Part shown: piece by piece, positions 23,377-32,070 of the stretch
Numbering within the stretch: the stretch's first letter is position 1
Layout of the letters: every line of letters begins with the position of its first letter
Assembly (NCBI GenBank): GCA_041906305.1
Contig: JAYRJL010000007.1
Location: forward strand, 124,001 to 188,000
Source: SHVZ01 sp041906305
GTDB taxonomy: Bacteria; Pseudomonadota; Alphaproteobacteria; SHVZ01
Length of the DNA: 64,000 nucleotides
Direction: 5' to 3'
Notes under the pieces: generated by a model
Seen by the model: only the letters and a program-made list of their open reading frames with translations
What the model was told of the DNA's origin: nothing
Database searches by the model: none
Program-made: the position numbers and the translations under genes

Positions 23377-24287
23377 GTGGCGATCCCGATCAGCGCCTGA
23401 CCCTTGTTCACCGCGAGGCTGGTCAGGTGATAGAGCACCGGGCCGGAATGCTCGGCGAGGATCGGCGTCTCCCAGCGTCCGATCAGGTCGGCGACGGTGC
23501 CGACGCGGTCGCCTTTCTTGACCTCGGCGCCGGGCCGGGTCGTGCAGGTCCAGTAGCCGGCGTCGGGTGCGGTCGCGACCTCCATGCGGACGAGGCGAGG
23601 GGCGGCTTTCGACGGCTGGTTCGCTTTCGCCGTCATGCCGAGCTCGGCCATCACGCCTTTGACGGCGCTTTCCAGCAGGCCGACCGCTTCTTCGGTGACG
23701 AGGCCGTTCTGGCCGGCCTCGAGCAGCACCGCCGGAATGCCCAGGGCGACGGCGGCGGCGTAGCTGTGGACCTTGCGGCTGCTCGCCGAGGCGAAGGGCA
23801 GGCCGCTCGCGATTGCGAGCTCGCGGCTGCGGGCGCTGGTGTCCGGGTAGATCGAGAACGGCATCAGCGCCTCGACGATGTCGCCGCCGTGCAGGTCGAT
23901 GTAGCCGTCCATGCCGCCCATCGCCTGGGAGACCACCCAATGCGCGAGCCGATCGCTGGCCGTGCCCTTGGGGTCGCCCGGGAACACGCGGTTCACGTTC
24001 TTGTCGTCGGACGGGTTGTGAAAGGCCCGGTGCTGGAAGAAGGCGCCGATGTTGAGGATCGGCAGCACGGTCAACTCGCCGGCGAAGGAGTCGGGCGCGA
24101 GCCGCGCGATCCGGCGCGCCGCCTCGATCGAGGAATACTCGGCGCCGTGCACCCCGGCGGTGACGAGCAGCTTCGGGCCGGGCTTCCGGCCGCGGATGAT
24201 GGTGCAAGGGATCTGGAGGCCGGGCTCCGGCTCGACAAAGCCGGTCCAGCTGGCCTTGCCGTCGGCCTCTCCTGGTGCGAGCGCCAT
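23373..24287 (-). CDS. Succinylglutamate desuccinylase/aspartoacylase family M14 deacylase
   Basis: This zinc-dependent amide hydrolase removes an acyl group from an N-acylated amino acid. It has 304 residues, cytoplasmic. Zinc ligands H47 and E50 (GVHGAE) and H133 (DLHGGD), and the general base E190 (VLLEAG), are visible. A substrate-loop motif, NVNRVFPGDP, occurs around residue 100. The C-terminal third (APRLVRMEVATAPDAGYW, then EVKKGDRVG) forms the beta-rich barrel common to the family. It is the first gene of a two-gene operon with the cupin and diverges from a GNAT gene across 83 bases. Confidence 0.87.
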   Translation of the reverse strand: MALAPGEADGKASWTGFVEPEPGLQIPCTIIRGRKPGPKLLVTAGVHGAEYSSIEAARRIARLAPDSFAGELTVLPILNIGAFFQHRAFHNPSDDKNVNRVFPGDPKGTASDRLAHWVVSQAMGGMDGYIDLHGGDIVEALMPFSIYPDTSARSRELAIASGLPFASASSRKVHSYAAAVALGIPAVLLEAGQNGLVTEEAVGLLESAVKGVMAELGMTAKANQPSKAAPRLVRMEVATAPDAGYWTCTTRPGAEVKKGDRVGTVADLIGRWETPILAEHSGPVLYHLTSLAVNKGQALIGIAT

Positions 24288-24370
24288 TCCCTGTCTCCCC
24301 CGATATCCTGTCGTTCCCGCCAGTGGTACAGAGAGGCGTCGCTTCCCGCAATTCGCAAGCCCGAGATCTC

Positions 24371-24850
24371 ATGTCCGATCGCATCGCCATTCGCGACGCC
24401 ACGCCTGCCGACGCCGCCGAAATCCGACGGCTGGTTCACGCCAATGCCCATTTCCATGGCAAGCCCGAACTGGCCCTGGTCACCGACGAGATGATCCGCC
24501 GCGACGGCTTCGGCCCGGCGAAGCTGTTCTCGGCAATTCTCGGTTTCGCCGACGGCAAGGCGGTCGGCATCGCGCAGTACTCGATCCGCTACAATGCCTG
24601 GACCGGTACGCGGGAGTTCTACGTCATGAATCTCTTCATCGACGAGCCGGCGCGGAAGCTAGGTCTCGGCCGCGCGCTGATGGTCGCGGCGGCGAAGCGC
24701 GCGATCGAGCTCGATTGCGCAGGGTTGAGCCTCGCAGTCGACCGCTCAAACCTTGCCCTCGATTTCTACAAGCGCCTCGGCATGGAAGTGACGGACCGCA
24801 TGGTCTCCTGCCGCTTCAAGTCGGAAGAATTGCCGGCGCTCATCGGATAG
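24371..24850 (+). CDS. GNAT-family N-acetyltransferase
   Basis: This acetyl-CoA-dependent acyltransferase has 159 residues. It begins IAIRDATPADAAEIRRLV, the usual first strand and helix, and carries the pyrophosphate-binding loop LGLGRALMVAAAKRAIEL followed by NLALDFYKRLGMEV. Substrate acceptors of such small GNATs are usually amines or amino acids; none can be assigned here. It is the first gene of a rightward run continuing 14 bases later with the amidohydrolase. It faces the M14 deacylase divergently, an acetylase/deacylase pairing that may or may not be functional. Confidence 0.85.
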   Translation: MSDRIAIRDATPADAAEIRRLVHANAHFHGKPELALVTDEMIRRDGFGPAKLFSAILGFADGKAVGIAQYSIRYNAWTGTREFYVMNLFIDEPARKLGLGRALMVAAAKRAIELDCAGLSLAVDRSNLALDFYKRLGMEVTDRMVSCRFKSEELPALIG

Positions 24851-24864
24851 GGAAACCTGCACCC

Positions 24865-26232
24865 ATGTCGAAGATCCTCGTCGATGGTGGCTACCTGATC
24901 CCGATGGACAGGCCCTACGAGGTGATCTCCGACGGCGTCGTCGCGATCGACGGGAACCGGATCGTCTATGCCGGGCCGCGGTCGGGCTTCGATGCGAAAT
25001 CGTTCAACGCCGCGACCACGATCTCGGCCAAGGGCCGGGCGGTGCTGCCGGGGCTGATCAACACGCATATCCACCTGATCGGTGCCTACCTCAAGGGCCT
25101 GACCGAGGATGTCTCGGGCCAGCTCTCGGCGGGCCTGTGGAAGCGCGCGGTGCCGATCGCCTTCACTCATGTCCATGACGAGGACTGGTATGCGGGCTGC
25201 CTGACGCATGCGATGGAGATGCTCTGCACCGGCACCACCACCATCGTCAGCCAGTTCGTGAAGGAGCACCTGGCGATGCCCGCCGTCCGTGATCTCGGCA
25301 TCCGCGCCGTGATGAGCCAGGAAATCTTCGAGGTCGATGCGACCAGGCTCAATGCGTCGGTCATGGAGCGGCCGATGCAGAAGGGTTGGCTGGAGCAGGG
25401 GCTCAACGCGTCGCGCCAGCTCCATGCCGACTGGCACGGGAAGGAGAACGGCCGCATCACGACGCGTATCTCGCCGGCCGGACCCGGCTTCACCTCGCGG
25501 GAAGGGCTGGTCGCGAGCGCGGCGCTCGCCGACGAGCTCGGCCTCGGCCTCAACGTCCACGTCGCCGAGGTACCGGGCGAGACCGAATTCGTGATGAAGC
25601 AGTATGGCAAGCGGCCGATCCAATTCCTCGACGAGCTCGGCCTGCTGAGCGAGCGCACGATCGGGATCCATACGGTCTTCCTCTCCGACGAGGACATCGC
25701 CACCGTCGCCCGCACCGGCATGCACATCTCCCACACCAGCTATCACGTGGCGAAGCGCGGATACTTCCCGCCGATGGAGAAGGTCTACGCCGCCGGCTGC
25801 AACGTCACCTGGGGCACCGACTGGTGCTCGAACGACCTCTGGAAGTTCATGAACATGGGGATCCTGTTCCCGCGCGCGCGCTCGGGCGACGCGAAGATGC
25901 TGGATGGCTGGCGCGCGCTCCACATGGCGACGATGGGCGGTGCCAGATCGATCGGCATGGAGAAGGACATTGGCTCGCTGGAGGCCGGCAAGAAGGCCGA
26001 CATCATCCTGGTCGACCTCGACACGCCCTGGTGCCGGCCGGTACGCGCGGAGAACCTGCCGAGCAACCTCGTCTACAACGCCACCGGCAGCGACGTGACC
26101 GACGTGATCGTCGACGGCCGCATCGTCGTGCGCGAGAAGAAGGTGACGACCGTCGACGCGCCTTCCGTGCTCAAGGAGACCCAGGAACGCGCCGAGCGCA
26201 TCTGGGCGCGCGCCGACGCGGTCTTCGCATGA
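24865..26232 (+). CDS. Amidohydrolase/deaminase, MTA-SAH deaminase-like
   Basis: This is a zinc-dependent deaminase of the amidohydrolase superfamily (455 residues). Metal ligands are all recognisable: H68 and H70 (NTHIH), H232 with E235 (NVHVAE), H269 (GIHTVFLS) and D319 (WGTDWCSNDLW). A small beta-sandwich is formed by both ends (MSKILVDGGYLIPMD; SLEAGKKADIILVDLD). These features fit 5-methylthioadenosine/S-adenosylhomocysteine deaminases, guanine deaminases and triazine hydrolases; the natural substrate is open. The start codon follows the GNAT gene closely and the stop overlaps the oxidoreductase start (ATGA). Confidence 0.87.
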   Translation: MSKILVDGGYLIPMDRPYEVISDGVVAIDGNRIVYAGPRSGFDAKSFNAATTISAKGRAVLPGLINTHIHLIGAYLKGLTEDVSGQLSAGLWKRAVPIAFTHVHDEDWYAGCLTHAMEMLCTGTTTIVSQFVKEHLAMPAVRDLGIRAVMSQEIFEVDATRLNASVMERPMQKGWLEQGLNASRQLHADWHGKENGRITTRISPAGPGFTSREGLVASAALADELGLGLNVHVAEVPGETEFVMKQYGKRPIQFLDELGLLSERTIGIHTVFLSDEDIATVARTGMHISHTSYHVAKRGYFPPMEKVYAAGCNVTWGTDWCSNDLWKFMNMGILFPRARSGDAKMLDGWRALHMATMGGARSIGMEKDIGSLEAGKKADIILVDLDTPWCRPVRAENLPSNLVYNATGSDVTDVIVDGRIVVREKKVTTVDAPSVLKETQERAERIWARADAVFA

Positions 26233-27245
26233 GGCCCGTGCGGTTCGCGGCGATCGGGCTCGATCATTTCCACATCCACTCCCAGATCGAGATGATGCTG
26301 GGGCAGGGAGCAGAGTTCGTCGCCTATTGCGGCGAGGAGGAGACTTTTTTCAAGAAGTCGTTCGCCGAGGCCTACCCGCAGGCGCGCAAGGTCGATGATC
26401 CGCGCCGCATTCTCGAAGACCGCAGCATCGACCTGGTCTTGAGCGCGGGCGTGAACAGCAAGCGCGCCGCGCTCGGTATCGAGGTCATGCGTCACGGCAA
26501 GGACTTCATGGTCGACAAGCCGGGCGTCACCTCGCTCGACCAACTTGCGGACGTGCGCAAGGTCCAGGCCGAGACGGGGCGCATCTATTCGATCTGCTTC
26601 GGCCATGTCGTCTCGGCCGCGGTGACGAAGGCCGGCGAGCTGCTGCGGGCCGGCGCCATCGGAAAGCTGGTCAACGTGGTGTCCCTCGGCCCGCATCGTC
26701 TCAACCGCGCCCGGCGGCCGGCCTGGTTCTTCCGGCGCGACAAGTTCGGCGGGATACTGACCGACATCGGCGCGCATGCGTGCGAGAACTTCCTGTTCTT
26801 CGCCGGCCGGCTCGACGCCGAGATCGTCTCGGCGACCGTCGCCAACCGCGCCAATCCGGACTTCCCGGACTTCCAGGATTTCGGCGAGATCCTGCTGCGC
26901 ACGTCCGATGCCACCGGCTACATTCGCGTCGACTGGTTCACGCCCGACGGCCTCCCGACCTGGGGCGACGGGCGAACCACCCTGATCGGCACCGAGGGCT
27001 ATATCGAGCTCCGGAAGAACCTCGATATCGACGGGAAGCCCGGGGGCAATCACCTGTTCCTCGTCGACAAGGCCGGCTTGCGCCACATCGACTGCGCCGG
27101 CGTCGATCTGCCTTATGCGCGCCGACTGGTCGACGACCTCAGGAACCGCACCGAGACCGCGATGTCGCAGGCGCACTGCTTTCGCGCGGCGGAACTCGCG
27201 ATAACGGCCCAGCGCATGGCGGAGCGGAATGCCATCAGGGCTTGA
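26229..27245 (+). CDS. Gfo/Idh/MocA-family oxidoreductase
   Basis: This NAD(P)-dependent dehydrogenase has 338 residues. The N-terminal Rossmann strand is VRFAAIGLDHFHIHSQ rather than the canonical GxGxxG, a variant seen in a subgroup of the family. The conserved D96-K97-P98 (VDKPGV) supplies the catalytic lysine. The C-terminal domain has GGILTDIGAHACE, the usual substrate-site helix with its His. Substrates in this family are sugars, inositols or other polyols. It overlaps the upstream deaminase by four bases and the downstream hydrolase by 17, so all are translated together. Confidence 0.88.
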   Translation: MRPVRFAAIGLDHFHIHSQIEMMLGQGAEFVAYCGEEETFFKKSFAEAYPQARKVDDPRRILEDRSIDLVLSAGVNSKRAALGIEVMRHGKDFMVDKPGVTSLDQLADVRKVQAETGRIYSICFGHVVSAAVTKAGELLRAGAIGKLVNVVSLGPHRLNRARRPAWFFRRDKFGGILTDIGAHACENFLFFAGRLDAEIVSATVANRANPDFPDFQDFGEILLRTSDATGYIRVDWFTPDGLPTWGDGRTTLIGTEGYIELRKNLDIDGKPGGNHLFLVDKAGLRHIDCAGVDLPYARRLVDDLRNRTETAMSQAHCFRAAELAITAQRMAERNAIRA

Positions 27246-28431
27246 GCTGCTTTTCCTCCACGCGCTTCCGCTCGACGGGACGATGTGGGACGAGCAGCGA
27301 GACCTCCTGCCGGGCGCGACGCATGCGCCGACGCTCTATGGGTTGGGCGATACCGTCGAGGAATGGGCCAAGGCCGCGCTGTCATGCGTGAGCGGCGATC
27401 GCGTGATCGTCGTCGGGTGCTCCGTAGGAGGTTCCTGTGCGCTCGAGATCGCGGCGCTTGCGCCTGACCGGATCGCCGCCCTGGTACTGATAGGCACCAA
27501 GGTCGTCCATCGGCCCGATCCCGAGCTCCACGCATTGGCGATCGATACGCTCTCGAACGAGGGCATGGAGGGGGCGTGGACGAAGCTCTGGGCGCCGTTG
27601 TTCTCGCACTACTCGGACCCTGCCGTGGTCGGAAGGGCGAGAGAGATCGCCTTGCGGCAGTCCCTCGAGGATGTCGCGCGCGGCGTCACCGCCTTTCATA
27701 GCAGGGCGAGCCGGGACGAGGTCCTGACGGAATTTCCTCGCCCCGTCATCGTCATGACCGGCGCCGAGGACATCGCGCCAGGCCCGAGGACAAGTGCTGC
27801 CCAAGCCGCATCGGCCGAGGATGGACGTTTTCACCTCGTACCTGACTGCGGCCATTATGTGCCGCTGGAGCGCCCGGAGGGCCTGAACGTCGTGCTGCGC
27901 GGTCTTATCGCTGAACTGACCGAGATTACCATCAGGCATGCGCGGCCGGACGACGTCGAGGCGCTCGCCGCGATCGAGATCGATGCGGCCGGGACGCTGG
28001 TCGATGCCGGCATCCCTTTCCCCAGCGGCATTCAAGCGACGCCGAGGCATCTGCTGGAGGCTTCGCTCGCCGAGGGAATGCTGCTTGTTGCGACGAACGA
28101 GGAGGATCGGCTCATCGCCTTCCTCGCCGCGCAGACCTACGATGGCGGCCTTTATATCGGCGAGATCGACGTCGCGCGGGCGTGGCAGCGCCGCGGCATC
28201 GGCCGCGCCTTGATGCAGACCGCAATCGGCCAGGCGCAGGCCCGCGGACTCTGGGGAGCGATGCTGACGACCGAACGCTCCGTACCGTTCAACGCGCCGT
28301 TCTACGCGTCGCTGGGCTTTTGCGAGGTCGCCGACGCGGAACTCCCGCCGAAGCTTGCGGAAGTCCTCGCGGCCGAAGCGGCTGCCGGAGCGGGGTCGGA
28401 CCGCCGCGTCGGCATGGTCCTGAGGTTCTAG
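27229..28431 (+). CDS. Alpha/beta hydrolase fused to a GNAT acetyltransferase domain
   Basis: This bifunctional protein has 400 residues. Residues 1-230 form a small alpha/beta hydrolase with nucleophile S65 (GCSVGG), acid D181 (GAEDIAP) and H209 (CGHYVP). From about 232 a complete GNAT domain follows (ITIRHARPDDVEALAAIE), with the acetyl-CoA loop RRGIGRALMQ at 321-330 and the closing PFYASLGFCEV. The junction is smooth, with no stop or frame change, so the fusion looks genuine. It starts 17 bases inside the oxidoreductase gene, with GGAG four bases ahead of the ATG. Hydrolysis plus acetylation of one product is plausible but unproven. Confidence 0.83.
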   Translation: MPSGLELLFLHALPLDGTMWDEQRDLLPGATHAPTLYGLGDTVEEWAKAALSCVSGDRVIVVGCSVGGSCALEIAALAPDRIAALVLIGTKVVHRPDPELHALAIDTLSNEGMEGAWTKLWAPLFSHYSDPAVVGRAREIALRQSLEDVARGVTAFHSRASRDEVLTEFPRPVIVMTGAEDIAPGPRTSAAQAASAEDGRFHLVPDCGHYVPLERPEGLNVVLRGLIAELTEITIRHARPDDVEALAAIEIDAAGTLVDAGIPFPSGIQATPRHLLEASLAEGMLLVATNEEDRLIAFLAAQTYDGGLYIGEIDVARAWQRRGIGRALMQTAIGQAQARGLWGAMLTTERSVPFNAPFYASLGFCEVADAELPPKLAEVLAAEAAAGAGSDRRVGMVLRF

Positions 28432-29822
28432 CGCTTCTTTTTTCCCTTGCCGTAGCGTGCGGTCATTTCCGCGGCCACCTTCGCTTCCGGCAGGTACTTG
28501 GAACCGGCGAGCCAGACCTCGGTGACGCGGCCGCTCGCGTTGCGCACGCGGCGGACGGTCTCGCCATGGCTGGCACCGCCGGCGGCGAGCACGATCGTCC
28601 CGCGGTCGCGACCGGTGACCTCGATCTCGGTCGCGTCCTTGAAGGCGTCGGGAAAGCCGTCCGGGTGGCCGGGATTGACGACGACGACCCGGTCGCTGAC
28701 CGGGAGCAGGTCGAAGGCGCCCCAGAGCGTCCACCAGCGGCCGTTCCAGTCGGCGAGCCGCCGCGAGGGGGCGCCGTGCTTCGCGAAGTAGCGGAGGATG
28801 TGGACGGCGCCCTGGACCCAGGCGACGGCGCATCCATCGGCGGCATTGGTCAGGACGGAGACCGTGATGTCGTAGGGCGCGTAGGTGCCGGTATGCGTGA
28901 CGTAGCCCTGGAAGCCGCCGGAATGGCCGAACCAGGGCCAATCGCCCGTGGCGCCGCTACGGACGCCGAGCCCATAGGCGAGTTCGCCGGCGATATGCGG
29001 AATGCGCCACTGCCCGCGCACCATCTCGCGGCGGCTGGCGGCCGAGAGAATGCTCTTCTTCGCCTTTGGTGCGAGCTGGTTTAAGAAGCGGGCGAGATCG
29101 GCCGCGGTGCTGATGAAGCCCGTGGCGGAGGCCAGCGCGTGGGTCGAGTTGATGCCCGGGATGACCAGCCGCTCGCCCACGGGGAACACCGCCGAGTGGC
29201 CGCGGGCGAAGGGCATCCCGCGCGGCATGGGCACGTCCGGGATCGTTTCCTTGAGGCCGGCCGCGTCGACGATCTCGCGCTTGATCCACTTGTTGTAGGT
29301 CTCGCCGGTGACCGACTCGATGACGAGACCGAGCAATCCGAAGCCGTGGTTCGAGTACTTGTAGCGGGTGGCGCGTTCGATGATCGGCGCCTCGGCCAGA
29401 TCGGCGCGAAGCTCCGCCTCGTTCTTGAACGGTCGCCGGTCGGTCCATTGCCCGGCATCGGTGCTGTCGCGGATCACCCCGGCGGTGTGAGAGAGGAGCT
29501 GGGCCAGCGTCGCCTCGGCGATCTCCGGATGCAGGCCGTCGACATGGCGGCCGGCTGGATCGTCGAGCTTGAGCTTGCCCTGCTCGCGCAGCTTCATGAT
29601 GCCGGACGAGGTGAAGACCTTCGAGTGCGAGGCGACGCGGTAGCGGTGCCGCGGCGTGAGATCTTCCCCGCGCGCCTGGTCGGCATGGCCGTAGGCGCCC
29701 TCGATCAGGACCTCGCCCTTCTGCGCGATCGCGAAGGTGCATCCCGGCTGCCCGGTGATCCGCATCTGATGCTCGATCCACTTCGGCACGTAGGCGAGGG
29801 CGGCGGCAAGCCAGCGATCCAT
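28428..29822 (-). CDS. Serine hydrolase, beta-lactamase class C/penicillin-binding fold
   Basis: This esterase or peptidase of the serine beta-lactamase-like family has 464 residues. The catalytic S65-x-x-K68 (VASHSKVF) and the Tyr motif Y156-S-N158 are present, with the third motif HSGG (GHSGGFQGYV) replacing KTG, as in D-aminopeptidases and esterases such as EstB. No signal peptide is seen, so it is likely cytoplasmic. The last 100 residues form an extra beta domain. It is the final gene of the leftward hydrolase operon, and its stop overlaps that of the convergent fusion gene. The ATG at 29822 has AAGGAA six bases upstream. Confidence 0.87.
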   Translation of the reverse strand: MDRWLAAALAYVPKWIEHQMRITGQPGCTFAIAQKGEVLIEGAYGHADQARGEDLTPRHRYRVASHSKVFTSSGIMKLREQGKLKLDDPAGRHVDGLHPEIAEATLAQLLSHTAGVIRDSTDAGQWTDRRPFKNEAELRADLAEAPIIERATRYKYSNHGFGLLGLVIESVTGETYNKWIKREIVDAAGLKETIPDVPMPRGMPFARGHSAVFPVGERLVIPGINSTHALASATGFISTAADLARFLNQLAPKAKKSILSAASRREMVRGQWRIPHIAGELAYGLGVRSGATGDWPWFGHSGGFQGYVTHTGTYAPYDITVSVLTNAADGCAVAWVQGAVHILRYFAKHGAPSRRLADWNGRWWTLWGAFDLLPVSDRVVVVNPGHPDGFPDAFKDATEIEVTGRDRGTIVLAAGGASHGETVRRVRNASGRVTEVWLAGSKYLPEAKVAAEMTARYGKGKKKR

Positions 29823-29845
29823 GGGGAGTTCCTTCTTGAAGAGAG

Positions 29846-30487
29846 TCAGCGGCGCAACAGGCGCCGGTCGAGATTGAAGCGCAAGGCGTAGAGCGGCGCT
29901 TCGATGTGGGCGATCCGGGCGCCGAGACACCCGAGCGCATTGCGGACGGAAGCCTCGTCCAGCCCTTCGACCAGCAGGAGGCCGGCGAAGGATCCATCCG
30001 CCTGCCGCAGGCTTTTCTCGCGCGTCTGGATCGAGGTCTGCGCCAGGTCGGTGAGCAGGACCCTGGCCGCCGCAATCCGGTACTGGCTTGCGAGGTCGCG
30101 GCACGTGGCCTCCCGGTCCCAGTCCGGCTCGACATCCAGGGGCAGCGCCGCGAGGATTCCGCCCTGACCGATCCCGGCCGACGCCGCCACCCGGCCGCCG
30201 CCGCGACCGAAATTCTCGAGCCGCGGCATGATGCGTTGCGACCATGGCGTCGGCGCATTCAGGCGGGCGATGTACGAAGGCCCGCCGACAGCGTCCGCAG
30301 TTTCCAGCTCATAGAGGATCAGATAGCGGTTGGCCGTGCCGCCGAGCGCGCGGAAGACGCGGCAGGCAAGGAAGCCGTCGACGCCAAGGCGCTCGACCGC
30401 GTGTTCCCGCATCATCCAATGCGCCCAATCGGTCTCGTCCTCGGGCGCGAGGTCGCTCCAGATCGCTATGAAGCCGGCACCCTGCAC
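29846..30487 (-). CDS. Conserved hypothetical protein, dimeric alpha-beta barrel-like (DUF4286/EthD-like)
   Basis: This 213-residue protein starts with GTG three bases after the amidase stop. Two similar halves are visible: FIAIWSDLAPEDETDWAHWMMREHAVERLGVDGFLACRVF, and later SFAGLLLVEGLDEASVRNALGCLGARIAHIEAPLYALRF. Such ferredoxin-like repeats are typical of EthD/DUF4286 proteins, which form barrels that bind small aromatic or ester compounds. No catalytic residues can be assigned. Its place between the amidase and the serine hydrolase implies a part in the same pathway. Confidence 0.6.
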   Translation of the reverse strand: MQGAGFIAIWSDLAPEDETDWAHWMMREHAVERLGVDGFLACRVFRALGGTANRYLILYELETADAVGGPSYIARLNAPTPWSQRIMPRLENFGRGGGRVAASAGIGQGGILAALPLDVEPDWDREATCRDLASQYRIAAARVLLTDLAQTSIQTREKSLRQADGSFAGLLLVEGLDEASVRNALGCLGARIAHIEAPLYALRFNLDRRLLRR

Positions 30488-30490
30488 GGA

Positions 30491-31879
30491 TCAGCCCAGC
30501 GCCGGCCGCTTCGCGCGCCAGGGCGTCGCCTGCTCGAAGGCATTTGCCACGCCCATCACGGTCGCGTCGCCGAAAGAGTGCCCGATCACCTGAATGCCGA
30601 GCGGCAGCCCGGCCTCGGTGAAGCCCGAGCAGACGGTCATCACCGGCAGGCCCGTCAGGTTGAACGGCATCGTCAGCGATGGCCGCTTGTACGCGGCGTC
30701 CTTGTCGAACCCGACCATCTTGGTCGCGGCCCCGGGGGCGGCGGCGCAGACCATCACGTCGACATCGGCCATCGCCGCCCGCGTGCGCTCGATCAGCTGC
30801 TGGCGGAGCCGCATGGCCTGGACGTAGTCGTTGGCCGAGAACAATGCCGCCGGCGTGACGCTGGCGCGGAAACGCTCGCCGTAGTCGTTGTAGCGGGACT
30901 GCAGGGTCTTCGCGTGGACGGCGAAGGCCTCGGTCAGGATGATGACGCGTCCGGCCGGCGCGAACTCGGAAAGCTTCGGCATGGGCACGTCTTTGATCTC
31001 GGCGCCGAGCTTGCGCATTGTCTCGACCGCGCCATCGACCGCCTTCTGCATCTCCGGCTCGACCGGGAAGTCCCCGTCGTGCCAGTGCCGGATGTAGCCG
31101 ACGCGTACGCCTTTCAGGTCCCGGCGTAGCGCGGCCCGATAGTCCAGGATCTTCACCTTGGCGCTGGCGGCATCCTTTTTGTCGTGGCCGGCCATCGCCT
31201 GCAGCAGGATGGCGCAGTCCTCGACCGTCCAGGCCATCGGGCCGGCGTGGTCGAGCGTGAAGGCGAGCGGCAGGATGCCCCGGCGGCTGACGAGGCCGTA
31301 GGTCGGCTTCATGCCGGCGACGGCGCAGAAGGTCGACGGCGAGCGGATCGAGCCGCCCGTATCGGATCCTGTGGCACCGAGCACGAGGCCGGCAGCGATG
31401 GCGGCACCGCTGCCGCTGGAGGAGCCGCCGGGGCTCGTCTCCAGGTTCCAAGGATTGCGCGCCGGCGGCCAGGGCGTGTCGAAGGAGGGGCCGCCGATCG
31501 CGAACTCGTGCGTCGCGAGCTTGCCGAGCAGGACGGTGCCGGCCTTCTTGAACTTTGCGGCGACCGTCGAGTCCTCTTTCGGTACGCGCTTCTCCAGCAC
31601 CCTGGAATGCGCCGTCGTGCGGATGCCCTTGGTGTCGTAGATGTCCTTGAGGCCGATCGGGATGCCGTGCAGAGGGCCTCTGTGCTTGCCCGACATGATG
31701 TCTTCCTCGGCCTTCTTCGCGGTCTTCCGCGCCAGGTCCTCGGTCACCAGAAGGAAGCTGTTCAGCCTGGCGTCCACCGCGTGGATGCGCTTCAGCAGCA
31801 TGTCGGTCAGCTCGACCGGCGACAGCTTCTTTGCTTCGATCAGCCGTGACGCCTCGGCGATGGTCGGGGTCTGGCTCAT
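30491..31879 (-). CDS. Amidase-signature family hydrolase
   Basis: This enzyme hydrolyses a carboxamide through a Ser-cisSer-Lys triad. The triad is complete: K78 (GIPIGLKD), S153 in the glycine/serine motif (SPGGSSSGSGA) and nucleophile S177 (GSDTGGSIRSPS). Residue numbering is within one of bacterial GatA. Length 462 is standard. It lacks other Gat genes nearby, so a catabolic amidase such as AtzE-type is likelier than tRNA amidation. The small protein just upstream, with a four-base ATGA overlap, could be its GatC/AtzG-like partner. No signal peptide. Confidence 0.9.
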   Translation of the reverse strand: MSQTPTIAEASRLIEAKKLSPVELTDMLLKRIHAVDARLNSFLLVTEDLARKTAKKAEEDIMSGKHRGPLHGIPIGLKDIYDTKGIRTTAHSRVLEKRVPKEDSTVAAKFKKAGTVLLGKLATHEFAIGGPSFDTPWPPARNPWNLETSPGGSSSGSGAAIAAGLVLGATGSDTGGSIRSPSTFCAVAGMKPTYGLVSRRGILPLAFTLDHAGPMAWTVEDCAILLQAMAGHDKKDAASAKVKILDYRAALRRDLKGVRVGYIRHWHDGDFPVEPEMQKAVDGAVETMRKLGAEIKDVPMPKLSEFAPAGRVIILTEAFAVHAKTLQSRYNDYGERFRASVTPAALFSANDYVQAMRLRQQLIERTRAAMADVDVMVCAAAPGAATKMVGFDKDAAYKRPSLTMPFNLTGLPVMTVCSGFTEAGLPLGIQVIGHSFGDATVMGVANAFEQATPWRAKRPALG

Positions 31880-32070
31880 GGCACGGGCATCTTGAAGGTG
31901 AGGGCGGGCTCGACCGACATCGGCCGCTCGACGTTCAGCTCGGCGAGATACTCACGGACATAGCCGGAGATCCGATGGATCTCGTTGATCTGCTCGGGCG
32001 AGAGCTTGAGCCCGGCGCGTTCGAGCGCGGCCTCGACATGCGCTTTGTTCATCGGCTCGGGGGCGCTCAT
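31876..32070 (-). CDS. Small GatC/AtzG-like putative amidase partner
   Basis: This 64-residue protein has two predicted helices (KAHVEAALERAGLKLSPEQINEIHRISGYVREYLAEL) and a C-terminal extended tail (RPMSVEPALTFKMP). The layout matches GatC and AtzG, small subunits whose tails wrap around and stabilise amidase-signature enzymes. It is translationally coupled on both sides: ATGA with the exporter upstream and ATGA with the amidase downstream. GGAG is seven bases before the ATG. The partnership is inferred from position and shape, not from confident sequence identity. Confidence 0.65.
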   Translation of the reverse strand: MSAPEPMNKAHVEAALERAGLKLSPEQINEIHRISGYVREYLAELNVERPMSVEPALTFKMPVP

